DNA of 64,000 nucleotides, taken from assembly GCF_036327775.1 (NCBI RefSeq), contig NZ_CP109598.1, forward strand, positions 7,049,501 to 7,113,500, given 5' to 3'. The notes under the pieces were generated by a model that did no database searches, was not told the origin of the DNA, and worked only from the letters and a program-made list of their open reading frames with translations. This document shows, piece after piece, positions 35,403 through 45,300 of this stretch (its first letter is position 1; every line of letters starts with the position of its first letter). This DNA is from Streptomyces sp. NBC_01498 (GTDB lineage Bacteria; Actinomycetota; Actinomycetes; Streptomycetales; Streptomycetaceae). A program made the translations under genes and the position numbers.

Positions 35403-36638
35403 TCACCAGTCGTGCACCGTCCCGTCCCGCAGCCGGTTCACCGGCAGGTAGGCGGGGGAGTACGGGAAGCGCGCGGCGGCCTCCAGGTCCAGGTCGACCC
35501 CGAGACCGGGTGCCTCGGAGGGGTTCAGCAGACCGCCGTCGAAGGTGTACGAGGGGCGGAAGACCTCCAGCGTCTCGGCCGAGTGGCGGGTGTATTCCTG
35601 GATGCCGAAGTTGTGGATCGCCACGTCCAGATGGATCGCGGCGGCCATCCCGACCGGTGAGATGTCCGCCGGACCGTGAATCCCCGACCGGGCCCCGTGG
35701 ACCGCCGCGAGGTCCAGCAGCCTGCGCATCGCCGTGATGCCCCCGGCGTGGGTGACGGCGGAGCGCACGTAGTCGATCAGCCGCTCGCCGAGCAGCGTCG
35801 TGTAGTCGTTGACGTGGTTGAACACCTCGCCGATGGCGAGCGGGGTCGTGGTGTGCTGCCGGACGAGGCGCAGCGCCGCCTGGTCCTCCGCCGGGGTGCA
35901 GTCCTCCAGCCAGAAGAGGTCGTAGGGCTCCAGGGACTTGCCGAGCCGCGCCGCCTGGATCGGGGTCATCCGGTGGTGGCCGTCGTGCAGCAGGGGCAGT
36001 TCGGGGCCGAACTCCTCGCGTACGGCCTCGAAGACCGCCGGGACGTGGCGCAGATACGCGGCCGTGTCCCACACCTCCTCGAACGGCAGCGCCCGCCCGC
36101 CCGCCGCCCCGTCCCCGGCCGGCAGGCCGAGCCCGGTCGCGGCGTCGCCGCCGTCCACCCCGTACACCGCGTCCAGCCCGGGGACACCGGTCTGGATCCG
36201 CACCGCCCGGTACCCCTGCGCCAGCACGACGTGCACCGAGTCCAGCAGTTCGGGGACGTCACGGCCCGACGCGTGCCCGTACGCCAGCGCCCCGCGCCGG
36301 CTGCGCCCGCCCAGCAGCTGGTAGAGCGGCATCCCGGCGGTCTTGGCCTTGATGTCCCACAGAGCCGTGTCGACGGCGGCGATCGCGGCCATCGTGACCG
36401 GACCGCGCCGCCAGTACGCACCCCGGTAGAGGTACTGCCAGGTGTCCTCGATCGCACCCGCGTCGCGGCCGAGCAGCAACGGCGCGACGTGCTCGCGCAG
36501 ATAGGTGTCGACGGCCAGTTCGCGGCCGTTGAGGGTGGCGTCGCCGAGCCCGACGACACCCTCGGACGTGGTCACGCGCAGGGTCACGAAGTTGCGGCCG
36601 GGGCTGGTGACGACGGTTTCGACGGACTGGATCTTCAT
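35403..36638 (-). CDS. mannonate dehydratase-like enolase superfamily enzyme (ManD/RspA)
   Basis: A Mg-dependent sugar acid dehydratase of the mannonate dehydratase subgroup, 411 residues. The N-terminal capping domain ([18 protein letters not shown]) and the barrel motifs [22 protein letters not shown] (metal Asp and catalytic His), [11 protein letters not shown] and AIGEVFNH are typical. In such enzymes D-mannonate, and sometimes D-gluconate, becomes 2-keto-3-deoxygluconate; many homologs have low or no activity. The ATG has GAGGAG 11 bases upstream. It lies 147 bases downstream of cebR on the same strand and may share its message. Confidence 0.85.
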   Translation of the reverse strand: MKIQSVETVVTSPGRNFVTLRVTTSEGVVGLGDATLNGRELAVDTYLREHVAPLLLGRDAGAIEDTWQYLYRGAYWRRGPVTMAAIAAVDTALWDIKAKTAGMPLYQLLGGRSRRGALAYGHASGRDVPELLDSVHVVLAQGYRAVRIQTGVPGLDAVYGVDGGDAATGLGLPAGDGAAGGRALPFEEVWDTAAYLRHVPAVFEAVREEFGPELPLLHDGHHRMTPIQAARLGKSLEPYDLFWLEDCTPAEDQAALRLVRQHTTTPLAIGEVFNHVNDYTTLLGERLIDYVRSAVTHAGGITAMRRLLDLAAVHGARSGIHGPADISPVGMAAAIHLDVAIHNFGIQEYTRHSAETLEVFRPSYTFDGGLLNPSEAPGLGVDLDLEAAARFPYSPAYLPVNRLRDGTVHDW

Positions 36639-36785
36639 GGGTGCGGGTGCTCCTCGGACGAGGGACGGACGGCGGAGGGAGGGTCGGGCGGGCGGCGGAA
36701 GGGGCCGGCGGAGGGGAGGGCGGGCCGGCCGGTGCGGGGCGGCGGCCCACGGGGGCGAGGCCCTGCTACCCGCTTCCGCCCGCCG

Positions 36786-37814
36786 TCACGCCGAGTCCCG
36801 CACCACCAGCGTCGTCGGAAGCAGCACCTGACGGCGCTCCGTGGCGGGCTCCGCGATCTCCTCCAGCAGAAGCCGGGTGATCGAGCGCCCGATCGCCTCG
36901 ATGGGCTGGCGCACACTGGTCAGCGCCGGTGTCGTGTGCCGGGCGATGACCGAGTCGTCGAAGCCGATCACCGCCACGTCCTCGGGCACCCGCCGCCCCC
37001 GCTCCCGCAGTTCGGTCAGCGCGCCCACCGCCATGACGTCCGAGGCGGCGAAGACCGCGTCGATCCCGGGCACCCGGTCGAGCAGGTCGCCCATCGCCTT
37101 GCGCCCACCCTCCTCGGTGAAGTCCGCGACCGCGACCAGCCGTTCGTCCACCGCCGTACCCCGCGCGGCCAGCGCCTCGCGCCAGCCCCGGAGCCTGCTG
37201 TTGCCGACGTCCATGTCCAGCGGTCCCGTGATCGTCGCGATCGTGCCGCGCCCGGCGTCCAGCAGATGCCGTACGGCCGCCGCCGCGCCCCCGACGTTGT
37301 CGGAGTGGACATGGCTCAGCGACTCGTCCGGCGAGCGCCGGCCCGCCAGGACCGTCGGCATCCGCATCTCCTCCAGCAGACCGGGCAGCGGGTCGTCGTC
37401 GTGGATCGACACCAGCAGCACCCCGTCCACCCGGCGTGCCGCCGCGAAGCGCGTCAGCCGGTCCAGCTCCCGCCGGTCGCGCACCAGGATCAGCAGCAAC
37501 TGCATCTCGGTGTCGTCCAGTTCGGCACTCACCCCCCGGATCACGGCGGAGAAGTACGGCTCCGCGGCGAGCCGGCTCTCCGACTCGGGAATCACCAGCG
37601 CGACACAGTCGGTCCGGCTGGTGACGAGGCTCCGGGCCGCCGGGTTGGGTATGTAGTTCAGCTTCGCGATGGCCGTCTCGACCGCCGCTCGTGCCTTCGC
37701 GCTGACGCCGGGCGAACCGTTGACGACCCGGGAGACCGTTCCGCGGCCCACCCCCGCGAGCTGGGCGACGGCTTCAAGAGTTGGCCGCGGATCTTGGTGT
37801 TTACGGCTGCTCAT
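36786..37814 (-). CDS. cebR: LacI family cellobiose utilisation repressor CebR
   Basis: The repressor of cellobiose/cello-oligosaccharide uptake, 342 residues. The helix-turn-helix is PTLEAVAQLAGVGRGTVSRVVNG at about 10-32. The effector domain contains AEPYFSAVIRGV, VDGVLLVSIHDDDPLPGL and GFDDSVIARHTTPALTSVRQPI, which agree closely with CebR proteins as I know them. The ATG at 37812-37814 has AGGAG 6 bases upstream. It is divergent from cebE with a perfect CebR box between. Known CebR releases DNA on binding cellobiose. Confidence 0.9.
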   Translation of the reverse strand: MSSRKHQDPRPTLEAVAQLAGVGRGTVSRVVNGSPGVSAKARAAVETAIAKLNYIPNPAARSLVTSRTDCVALVIPESESRLAAEPYFSAVIRGVSAELDDTEMQLLLILVRDRRELDRLTRFAAARRVDGVLLVSIHDDDPLPGLLEEMRMPTVLAGRRSPDESLSHVHSDNVGGAAAAVRHLLDAGRGTIATITGPLDMDVGNSRLRGWREALAARGTAVDERLVAVADFTEEGGRKAMGDLLDRVPGIDAVFAASDVMAVGALTELRERGRRVPEDVAVIGFDDSVIARHTTPALTSVRQPIEAIGRSITRLLLEEIAEPATERRQVLLPTTLVVRDSA

Positions 37815-37941
37815 CCATTCTCCTGACTTCTGCCCCGCGGGGAGGCCCCGTTCCCGTCCACGCAGGGCACTTGACCCGCGACGGACCGCTCCGCCCCTCT
37901 CGGCGCGGGACATCTCCGGGCAACGGAAACGTCTTCAACTC

Positions 37942-37998
37942 TTGACACGGTGCGACGTACTCCGCAGAGTCTTGCACAACCGATTGGGAGCGCTCCCA
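37942..37998 (+). promoter_or_regulatory. cebE promoter with a perfect CebR box
   Basis: TTGACA at 37942-37947, a 17-base spacer and CAGAGT at 37965-37970 form the promoter. The 14-bp palindrome TGGGAGCGCTCCCA at 37985-37998 is identical to the established CebR operator and lies just downstream of the start site, where a bound repressor would block transcription. Confidence 0.9.
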
Positions 37999-38086
37999 CT
38001 CTCCCGCACACCGGATGACGGGCCCGCGTCCGGTGTCGTCATCGAGCCACTTCCGGCGCGTCGAGCGCCTCGCAAGGAGGAAGCAC

Positions 38087-39475
38087 ATGGGCACCGCCCG
38101 TCATCGCCTCGGTTCCACCCTCTCCGCTCTCCCGTCCCGCTTCCCGCACCGTTCCGCCAACTCCTCCCCGCACCGCTCGCCGCACCGCTTCCCGACCCTC
38201 GCCGCCGTCGCCGCGGCCGGTCTGTCCCTCGTGCTCGTCGCCGGCTGCGGAGGCGGCGGCGACACCGGCGAGGCGAAGACGAAGGACGGCAAGACCGTCG
38301 TCACCATGGGCATGTTCGGCGTCATGGGGTTCAAGGAGTCCGGGCTCCTCGACACGTACATGAAGGAGAATCCCGACATCCTGATCGAGGCCGACGTGGC
38401 CGGCGACGAGCAGACGTACTACACCGCGCTCCAGACCCATCTGGCCGCCGGCAGCGGCCTCAAGGACATCCAGGGCATCGAGATAGGCCGGGCCAAGGAA
38501 CTCGTCGACACCCAGGCCGACAAGTTCTCCGACCTGTCCAAGACACCGGGCCTGGACCACTTCCTGCCCTGGAAGTCGAGCCAGGTCACCACCGAGGACG
38601 GCAAGCTCCTCGGCCTCGGCACGGACATCGGCCCCATGGCCGTCTGCTACCGCAAGGACCTGTTCGAGCAGGCCGGTCTGCCGACCGACCGCGCCGAGGT
38701 CGAGAAGCTGTGGGCGGGCGACTGGGCCAAGTACGTGGAGGTCGGCCGGGACTTCAAGGAGGGCTCCAAGAAGGCCAAGGTCGCCTTCATGGACAGCTCC
38801 ACCGGACTGTTCAACGCGATGATCTACGGCGACGAGAAGCAGTTCTACGACAAGGACGGCACGCTCATCTACGCCGACAACCCCGTGGTCAAGGACGCCT
38901 GGGCGCTCGCCTCCGGCGCCGCCCAGTCCGGACTGACCGCCAAACTGCGGCAGTTCCAGCCCGGCTGGGACCCGGGACTGGCCAACGGCACCTTCGCCAC
39001 GACGGTCTGCCCCGCCTGGATGCTCGCGCACATCAGTGAGAAGGCGGGCCCGGCCAACAAGGGCAAGTGGGACGTCGCCAAGGCACCCAAGGGCGCCAAC
39101 TGGGGCGGCGCGTTCCTCGGCGTGATGGACAAGAGCCCGGTGAAGAAGGAGGCCGCCGACCTCGTCGCGTGGCTGACCGCGCCCGAACAGCAGGCGGTCA
39201 TCTTCGAGAAGCTCGGCAACTTCCCGTCGTCGAAGACGGCGCTGTCCATCCCCGCCGTGGCCAACGGCACCTCCGCCTACTTCAGCGACGCGCCGATCGG
39301 CCAGATATTCGGCGCCGCGGCCAAGGAGATCCCGGACGAGCAGGTCCTCGGCCGCAAGGACGGCACGATCAAGGACACCTTCTCGGCGGGCCTCCAGCTG
39401 ATCGAGTCGCAGGGCAAGAAGCCCGACGTGGCGTGGAAGACGACGGACGAGCGCATCAAGAAGCTCACCCGGTGA
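38087..39475 (+). CDS. cebE: cellobiose/cellotriose-binding lipoprotein CebE
   Basis: The extracellular receptor of the cello-oligosaccharide importer, 462 residues. A long basic N-terminus precedes the signal helix and lipobox LVAGC (Cys about 60), then a Gly-rich spacer and a CUT1 binding domain (VVTMGMFGVMGFKESGLLDTY). The ribosome site AAGGAGGAAG is near-perfect and lies 6 bases before the ATG, fitting the need for excess receptor. It is the first gene behind the CebR box. The ligand call comes from synteny and operator, both strong. Confidence 0.92.
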   Translation: MGTARHRLGSTLSALPSRFPHRSANSSPHRSPHRFPTLAAVAAAGLSLVLVAGCGGGGDTGEAKTKDGKTVVTMGMFGVMGFKESGLLDTYMKENPDILIEADVAGDEQTYYTALQTHLAAGSGLKDIQGIEIGRAKELVDTQADKFSDLSKTPGLDHFLPWKSSQVTTEDGKLLGLGTDIGPMAVCYRKDLFEQAGLPTDRAEVEKLWAGDWAKYVEVGRDFKEGSKKAKVAFMDSSTGLFNAMIYGDEKQFYDKDGTLIYADNPVVKDAWALASGAAQSGLTAKLRQFQPGWDPGLANGTFATTVCPAWMLAHISEKAGPANKGKWDVAKAPKGANWGGAFLGVMDKSPVKKEAADLVAWLTAPEQQAVIFEKLGNFPSSKTALSIPAVANGTSAYFSDAPIGQIFGAAAKEIPDEQVLGRKDGTIKDTFSAGLQLIESQGKKPDVAWKTTDERIKKLTR

Positions 39476-39489
39476 CCGGCTGATCCCGT

Positions 39490-39533
39490 CCGGCGGCCGG
39501 GTCCTGCCTCCCCTCGACCGGCCCGGCCGCCGG
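39490..39533 (+). other. intercistronic hairpin between cebE and cebF
   Basis: CCGGCGGCCGGG (39490-39501) pairs perfectly with 39522-39533 across a 20-base loop, 15 bases after cebE. It probably lowers read-through or protects the cebE message 3' end, giving more receptor than permease. Confidence 0.65.
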
Positions 39534-39677
39534 GCCCCGCGCCCGGGTGCGTACGTAGCGTCCCCGCGGCGTACGACACCCACGGAACGCGATCCACCCG
39601 TACCGACTCCACCCCGCACCGACTCCACCCGCACGGAACTGACCGCACGCACACGGAACTCACGGAAGGACGCCCGC

Positions 39678-40766
39678 GTGGCCACCTCCACCCCGGCAGC
39701 CCGCACCGACGGGCAGCCGCCCCCGCCCCCGCACGGCTCCGCCGGGAAGAGCGGTCCCCGCCGCGACGGATCAGCGGGCCAGTCGCGGCGCAACCTCCTG
39801 CACCGGCTGGACGTGCGCGGGGTCCCGTACGCCTTCATCGCCCCCTTCTTCCTGATCTTCGGCGCCTTCGGGCTCTACCCCCTCCTCTACACGTTCTGGA
39901 TCTCGCTGCACCGCGTCGAGCTGTCGTCGCTGGACCGGATGGAGTGGCGAGGACTCGCCAACTTCACCGAACTCATCGACGACGACCGGTTCTGGAACGC
40001 GCTGACCAACACCTTCACCATCGGTGTCATCTCCACCGTCCCGCAGCTGCTCATGGCGCTCGGCCTCGCCCATCTCCTCAACTACCGGCTCCGTGGCTCG
40101 ACGTTCTTCCGGGTCGCCGTCCTCACCCCGTACGCCACGTCGATCGCCGCCGCCGCACTCGTCTTCACCATGCTCTTCGAGCGTGACTACGGCATGATCA
40201 ACTGGGGCCTCGGCTTCCTCGGGGTCGAGAACATCGACTTCGAGAACCAGAAGTGGCCCGCCCAGTTCGCCATCTCCGCCATCGTCATCTGGCGCTGGAC
40301 CGGCTACAACGCGCTGCTCTACCTCGCGGCGATGCAGGCGATACCGAGAGACCTGTACGAGGCCGCCGCCATCGACGGCGCGTCACGCTGGCAGCAGTTC
40401 CGCCAGGTCACCGTGCCCGGCATCAGCGCCACGATCGTCTTCACCATCGTGCTCTCCACCATCGGCGCGACCCAGCTGTTCGGTGAACCGCTGATCTTCG
40501 GCCAGGGACCGAACGGCATCAGCGGCGGCGCCGACAACCAGTACCAGACGCTCGGACTGCTCCTCTACGAAGAGGGCTGGCGCAACTACCAGATGGGGCG
40601 CGCCGCGACGATCGCCTGGGCGATGTTCCTCATCCTCATCCTCGTCTTCGTCCTCCAGCGCGTCGTCACCGGCGTCAGGGCACGCCGCTCGGCACGGCCC
40701 GCCTCGGCCACCAGGAAGACCCCGGCCACCCCCAAGGCCCCGTCCACGCCGTCCGTACCGTCCTGA
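39678..40766 (+). CDS. cebF: cellobiose ABC transporter permease CebF
   Basis: The MalF-like membrane subunit, 362 residues. About 45 cytoplasmic residues precede six helices; the EAA loop is DLYEAAAIDGASRWQQFRQVTVPGI at about 228-252. LEWRGLANF-type and GLYPLLYTFWISLH segments agree with CebF. The C-terminal tail is Lys/Thr/Pro-rich. The GTG at 39678 has GGAAGGA 8 bases upstream. It is 202 bases from cebE and 18 bases from cebG. Confidence 0.92.
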   Translation: MATSTPAARTDGQPPPPPHGSAGKSGPRRDGSAGQSRRNLLHRLDVRGVPYAFIAPFFLIFGAFGLYPLLYTFWISLHRVELSSLDRMEWRGLANFTELIDDDRFWNALTNTFTIGVISTVPQLLMALGLAHLLNYRLRGSTFFRVAVLTPYATSIAAAALVFTMLFERDYGMINWGLGFLGVENIDFENQKWPAQFAISAIVIWRWTGYNALLYLAAMQAIPRDLYEAAAIDGASRWQQFRQVTVPGISATIVFTIVLSTIGATQLFGEPLIFGQGPNGISGGADNQYQTLGLLLYEEGWRNYQMGRAATIAWAMFLILILVFVLQRVVTGVRARRSARPASATRKTPATPKAPSTPSVPS

Positions 40767-40784
40767 CCAGGGAGCAGCAGCCGC

Positions 40785-41714
40785 ATGACCATCGACACCG
40801 CGCCCGTCCGGACGGACGCGCACGACCGGGCACCCCGGGCCCCCGCGCCCGCCGGCCGCCTCCGGATCGCCCGCGCGCTGCGCCCCGGCGCCGGCCGCAC
40901 CCACCACGCCGGACCCCTCGCCTACGTCCTGCTCGGCATCGCCGCGCTCGTCTCGCTCTTCCCGCTGTACTGGACGGTGGTGGCCGCCTCCACCGACAAC
41001 ACCCGCATCTCGCAGACCCCGCCGCCGTTCCTCCCGGGGCCGAATCTCCTCAAGAACCTCGGCATCGCCTGGCAGGACGCCGCGATGGGCAAGGCGATGA
41101 TCAACAGCCTGATCGTGGCCGGTGCCATCGCGCTGTCGACGGTCTTCTTCGCCACCCTGGCCGGGTTCGCCTTCGCCAAACTGCGCTTCCGGGGACGGAA
41201 CCTGCTGCTGCTCCTGGTCATCGGCACGATGCTGGTGCCGCCGCAGCTCGGAGTCGTCCCGCTGTTCATGATGATGGCCGACCTCGGCTGGGGGCAGACC
41301 CTGCCGTCGGTCATCTTCCCGACGCTCGTCAGCGCGGTCGGTGTGTTCTTCATGCGGCAGTACCTCAAGGAGGCGCTGCCCGACGAACTCATCGAGGCGG
41401 GACGGCTGGACGGCGCGCACTCGCTCCGGATCTTCTGGAGCATCGTGCTGCCGATCGCCCGGCCGCCCATGGCCGTTCTCTTCATGATCACGTTCGTGCA
41501 CGCGTGGAACGACTTCTTCTGGCCGTTCATCGCGCTCGACATGACCAACCCCACGGTGCCGGTCGCCCTCACCCAGCTCAGCGCGGGCTATGTGCGCGAC
41601 CAGTCCGTGATCATGGCGGGCGCGCTGCTGGGCACCCTTCCGCTGCTGGTGATGTTCATCGTCTTCGGCCGCCAGATAGTCGGCGGGATCATGCAGGGAG
41701 CGGTCAAGGGCTGA
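40785..41714 (+). CDS. cebG: cellobiose ABC transporter permease CebG
   Basis: The MalG-like subunit, 309 residues, six helices after an Ala/Pro-rich cytoplasmic start. The EAA region reads [24 protein letters not shown] at about 203-226. [13 protein letters not shown] is a family hallmark. The ATG follows GGGAGCAG. No ATPase gene is present, in line with the shared MsiK of known ceb systems. Confidence 0.92.
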   Translation: MTIDTAPVRTDAHDRAPRAPAPAGRLRIARALRPGAGRTHHAGPLAYVLLGIAALVSLFPLYWTVVAASTDNTRISQTPPPFLPGPNLLKNLGIAWQDAAMGKAMINSLIVAGAIALSTVFFATLAGFAFAKLRFRGRNLLLLLVIGTMLVPPQLGVVPLFMMMADLGWGQTLPSVIFPTLVSAVGVFFMRQYLKEALPDELIEAGRLDGAHSLRIFWSIVLPIARPPMAVLFMITFVHAWNDFFWPFIALDMTNPTVPVALTQLSAGYVRDQSVIMAGALLGTLPLLVMFIVFGRQIVGGIMQGAVKG

Positions 41715-41789
41715 CCGCCCTCCCCGGCCGACGACCCGTCAATCTCCGTCGGTTCGCGCCCCGTTCCCCCGGCCCCGCCGGAACCGCGC

Positions 41790-41836
41790 CGGGCCGCCGC
41801 CCCCTGCCCGCTTCCGGCCTTTCCCCCGGCGGCCCG
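41790..41836 (+). other. intercistronic hairpin between cebG and bglC
   Basis: CGGGCCGCCG (41790-41799) pairs perfectly with 41827-41836 with a 27-base loop, in the 217-base gap. No CebR box is visible in the gap, so bglC probably depends on read-through from the cebE promoter. Confidence 0.55.
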
Positions 41837-41931
41837 CCCCTCCGCGCACGTCCCCGCACCCGCCCGCGCGGACTCCCGCCCGTCCACTCACCCCCACACG
41901 GCTCACCGTTCAACTCCTGAAAGGGACCCCC

Positions 41932-43377
41932 GTGGCCACCTCCCCCTCCACCCCGTCCTCCGTACGAGTCTTTCCGCCCGAGTTCCTCTGGGGCACCGCG
42001 ACCGCGGCCTACCAGATCGAGGGCGCCGCACGGGAAGCCGGCCGCACCCCCTCCATCTGGGACGTCTACTCCCGCACCCCCGGCAAGGTCCGCAACGGCG
42101 ACACCGGTGACATCGCCGCCGACCACTACCACCGCTGGCGCGAGGACACCGCTCTGATGTCCGACCTCGGCGTCGGCGCCTACCGCTTCTCGGTCTCCTG
42201 GCCCCGGGTGCAGCCCACCGGCAGCGGTCCCGCGTCCCAGGAGGGCCTCGACTTCTACCGGCGCCTGACCGACGACCTGCTCGCCAAGGGCATCGAACCG
42301 GTCGTCACCCTCTACCACTGGGACCTGCCCCAGCACCTGGAGGACGCGGGCGGCTGGCCCGAGCGCCGTACCGCCGAGCACTTCGCCGAGTACGCCGCCC
42401 TCGTCGCCGACGCGCTCGGCGACCGCGTCACCACCTGGACCACCCTCAACGAGCCCTGGTGCAGCGCCTTCCTCGGCTACGGCTCCGGGGTGCACGCCCC
42501 CGGCCGTACCGACCCCGTGGCCGCCCTGCGCGCCGCCCACCACCTCAACCTCGGGCACGGGCTCGCGGTCCGGGCGCTGCGCGACCGGCTCCCGGCCGGG
42601 GCGCGGGTCTCCGTCACACTCAACCTCCACCAGGTACGTCCCCTGACCGGCAGCGCCGCCGACCACGACGCCGTCCGCCGGATCGACGGGCTCGCCAACC
42701 GCGTCTTCACCGGACCGATGCTGGACGGCGCCTACCCCGAGGACGTCCTGGCCGACACCGCGTCCCTCACCGACTGGGACTTCGTGCACGACGGCGACAC
42801 GGCGCTCATCCACCAGCCGCTGGACTTCCTCGGCGTCAACTACTACTCGCCGACGCTCGTCTCCCACCACGACGGCCCGCCCGCCCACCGGTCCGACGGG
42901 CACGGCGCCAGCGACCACAGCCCGTGGCCCGCCGCCGACCAGGTCGCCTTCCACCAGACCCCCGGCCCCCGGACCGCCATGGGCTGGACGGTGGACCCGG
43001 ACGGGCTGTACGAACTGCTGATGCGGGTACGCCGCGACCACCCCGAACTGCCGGTGATGATCACCGAGAACGGGGCCGCCTTCGACGACTACGCCAACCC
43101 GGACGGCGAGGTGCGGGACCCGGAGCGGATCGCGTACCTGCGGGACCACCTCGCCGCCGTGCACAGCGCCATCGAGGCGGGCGCCGACGTACGCGGCTAC
43201 TTCCTCTGGTCGCTGCTGGACAACTACGAGTGGGGGTACGGCTACAGCCGCCGCTTCGGCGCGGTGTACGTCGACTACGCCACCCAGCGGCGTACCCCCA
43301 AGGCCAGCGCCCACTGGTACGCCAAGCTCACCCGCAGCGGCAGCCTGGCGGTCGGCGCCCCGGAGGGGGACGAGTAG
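41932..43377 (+). CDS. bglC: GH1 beta-glucosidase BglC
   Basis: A cytoplasmic retaining beta-glucosidase, 481 residues, that splits imported cellobiose to glucose. It shows the GH1 pattern [20 protein letters not shown] at the start, the acid/base Glu in TLNEPW (about 173) and the nucleophile Glu in MITENGAAF (about 378), then the [16 protein letters not shown] aglycone segment. There is no signal peptide. The GTG at 41932 has AAAGGGA 7 bases upstream. It closes the ceb cluster, as in other streptomycetes, and by removing cellobiose would restore CebR repression. Confidence 0.93.
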   Translation: MATSPSTPSSVRVFPPEFLWGTATAAYQIEGAAREAGRTPSIWDVYSRTPGKVRNGDTGDIAADHYHRWREDTALMSDLGVGAYRFSVSWPRVQPTGSGPASQEGLDFYRRLTDDLLAKGIEPVVTLYHWDLPQHLEDAGGWPERRTAEHFAEYAALVADALGDRVTTWTTLNEPWCSAFLGYGSGVHAPGRTDPVAALRAAHHLNLGHGLAVRALRDRLPAGARVSVTLNLHQVRPLTGSAADHDAVRRIDGLANRVFTGPMLDGAYPEDVLADTASLTDWDFVHDGDTALIHQPLDFLGVNYYSPTLVSHHDGPPAHRSDGHGASDHSPWPAADQVAFHQTPGPRTAMGWTVDPDGLYELLMRVRRDHPELPVMITENGAAFDDYANPDGEVRDPERIAYLRDHLAAVHSAIEAGADVRGYFLWSLLDNYEWGYGYSRRFGAVYVDYATQRRTPKASAHWYAKLTRSGSLAVGAPEGDE

Positions 43378-43395
43378 CACGTCCGCGGTCTCCTG

Positions 43396-44715
43396 TTACG
43401 ACGGGACGCCCGGTGACGTCGCGCCCTCGGTCGCGTCGGCGCCGGGCGTCCCCACGGGAGCGGGCTGCTCCGGTGGCGCGGGCGACGGGGTGCGGTAGGT
43501 GCGCAGGGGGGCGTTGACCGCCGCCACGACGGCGACCGCCACGGCGGCCGACAGCCCCCCGGCGACCAGGGAGAAGGGAGCCGAGGTCACCGAGGCCAGC
43601 AGCCCGCCCCGGAAGTTGCCCAACTCCGGGCCGCCCACACCGATGACGTACTCCACGGAGGACACCCGGCCCCGGTAGGCGTCCGGGGTCTCCAACTGCA
43701 CGAGTGCGTTCCGGGTGACCACGGACACGGTGTCGGCGGCCCCGGCCACGGCCAGACAGCCGAGGGCGAGCCACAGCGGCTCGGCCAGGCCGAAGCCCGC
43801 CAGGGCCAGGCCCCAGAGGCCGGCCGCCGTCAACTGGACCCGCCCGGCGCCCGGCCGGCGGGTCACCGTGCCGGAGAGCAGGCCCGCCGTGATCCCGCCG
43901 ACCGCGACCGCTGACAGGAACAGGCCGAGGGTGCGCGGATCACCGTGGAAACGGGCCTCGTTGACCAGCGGGAACAGGGCGACGGGCATGGCGAGCAGCG
44001 TCGCGGACAGATCGGTGGCCAGCGCGCCCCAGAGCGTCGGACGGCGTGTCACGATCCGCCACCCGCCCCGCTCCGCCCGGCGCCTCCCGTTACCCGCCTT
44101 CCCGGTTCCCTCGGGCGGCATCGGCGGGAGGCGCAGCGTCGCGAGCAGGGAGACGGCTGCGGTCGCGGCCTGCACGGCGTAGGCGGCGGGCAATCCCCAC
44201 TGGGCGATGATCAGCCCGGCCGCCGCGGGCCCGGCCAGCATCGCCGTCTGGAAGGAGATGTTGCTCAGCGCGAGCCCGGCGGCGACCTGGTCGGCGGGCA
44301 GCAGCCGGACCGGGAAGGTGCGGCGCGCGGGCGCGCCGAGCGCACCGCACGCGGAGCCGGCCGCGACGAGCGCGAGCAGCAGGCCGGCGTTCCGGTTGTC
44401 CGACAGGGCCTGGGCGCACAGTGCGGCGGCGATCAGCAACTGGCCGCAGGACGTGGCCCGTACCACCGTACGGCGGTCGACGGCGTCCGCCAGCGAGCCG
44501 CCGAGCAGCCCGAACAGCAGCGTGGCCACTCCGGTGACGAGCCCGATGGTGCCGGTGCCGACCGGGCTGCCGGTCAGCTCCCACACCTGCGCGAGCACCG
44601 CCACCATGGCGGTCTGGCCGCCGAATTGCGAGAACGTCGACCCGATCCACAGGTCCCGGAACGGCCCCCCGCCGCGCAGCGGACGGGTGTCGACGAACCT
44701 GTCGCGCCCCTTCAC
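43396..44715 (-). CDS. MFS exporter, EntS-like
   Basis: A 12-helix transporter, 439 residues. GPFRDLWIGSTFSQFGGQTAMVA at the start and GVATLLFGLLGGSLADAVDRR at about 57-76 place it in the siderophore/drug exporter group (EntS/MefA-like). The C-terminal 35 residues are Pro-rich. The GTG start (44713-44715) overlaps the MarR stop by four bases, so the two are co-translated and the MarR protein probably controls the pump. The substrate is unknown. Confidence 0.85.
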   Translation of the reverse strand: MKGRDRFVDTRPLRGGGPFRDLWIGSTFSQFGGQTAMVAVLAQVWELTGSPVGTGTIGLVTGVATLLFGLLGGSLADAVDRRTVVRATSCGQLLIAAALCAQALSDNRNAGLLLALVAAGSACGALGAPARRTFPVRLLPADQVAAGLALSNISFQTAMLAGPAAAGLIIAQWGLPAAYAVQAATAAVSLLATLRLPPMPPEGTGKAGNGRRRAERGGWRIVTRRPTLWGALATDLSATLLAMPVALFPLVNEARFHGDPRTLGLFLSAVAVGGITAGLLSGTVTRRPGAGRVQLTAAGLWGLALAGFGLAEPLWLALGCLAVAGAADTVSVVTRNALVQLETPDAYRGRVSSVEYVIGVGGPELGNFRGGLLASVTSAPFSLVAGGLSAAVAVAVVAAVNAPLRTYRTPSPAPPEQPAPVGTPGADATEGATSPGVPS

Positions 44716-45206
44716 CGCGACTTGTCGAGGTGGTCGAGGTGGTCGAGAACGCGCTGCCGCATGGACCGCCGCGCCAGCGCCCGCCGCACCTCCTCGACCA
44801 CGGTGGTCAGCGCGTACGGGATCTCCGCGTCCAGCTCCGCGACGGTGGCGTGGGTGGCGCGCCACTCCGCCTCCAGGAACGGTACGAGCGAGCGCCCCCG
44901 CTCGGTCAGCTCGATCCGCCGCGTACGCGCGTCGGGCCCCGGCTCGGAGCTGACCAGCCCCTCCTTGCGCATCGCGGTGAGGGTCTGGCTGAGCGCGGAG
45001 TGCGAGAGCCCCAGCGACTCGGCCAGCTCCCGGATGGTGAGCGGCCCGGTGTGCGCGAGCCGGATCAGCGGATACGCGAACCGGGGCCGCACCCCCTCGA
45101 TCCCGCGCGTGAGATACACCTGCTCGATCTCGGCGTCCAGCTCCGCCAGCAGGACGTGCAGGGACTGCCAGGGATCGGGCCGCGTGGTGGGGTCCGAGGA
45201 TGTCAT
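44712..45206 (-). CDS. MarR family regulator
   Basis: A 164-residue winged-helix dimer. PLTIRELAESLGLSHSALSQTLTAM at about 54-78 is the recognition region, followed by the wing KEGLVSSEPGPDARTRRIELTERG. The C-terminus ends LDHLDHLDKSR, where a nine-base duplication in the DNA repeats LDH. The ATG (45204-45206) lies inside a 32-bp palindrome, and a -10 TATATT ends six bases upstream, so the message is predicted leaderless and autoregulated. Confidence 0.88.
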   Translation of the reverse strand: MTSSDPTTRPDPWQSLHVLLAELDAEIEQVYLTRGIEGVRPRFAYPLIRLAHTGPLTIRELAESLGLSHSALSQTLTAMRKEGLVSSEPGPDARTRRIELTERGRSLVPFLEAEWRATHATVAELDAEIPYALTTVVEEVRRALARRSMRQRVLDHLDHLDKSR

Positions 45207-45232
45207 AGCGCTAATATAACAGCGCTATGACA
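45201..45232 (-). promoter_or_regulatory. MarR operator, 12-bp inverted repeat over a leaderless promoter
   Basis: TGTCATAGCGCT (45201-45212) and its exact complement (45221-45232) flank AATATAAC. On the minus strand the spacer and flank give an extended -10, TGTTATATT, then six bases, then the ATG. The operator therefore covers -10, start site and start codon. Confidence 0.88.
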
Positions 45233-45271
45233 ATCGCCGGGCCCGGTCCGGTCCGGGCGCCGCACGCCGGA

Positions 45272-45300
45272 GCCAGGCGCTACGCGACGCGGCGCCTGGC
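45272..45300 (-). terminator. short hairpin at the methyltransferase stop
   Basis: GCCAGGCGC (45272-45280) pairs with 45292-45300 around an 11-base loop overlapping the end of the methyltransferase gene. It could insulate the MarR promoter from upstream transcription. Confidence 0.5.

Noticed and set aside
41715..41931. A second CebR box before bglC
   Set aside because: No TGGGAGCGCTCCCA-like sequence is present in the gap.
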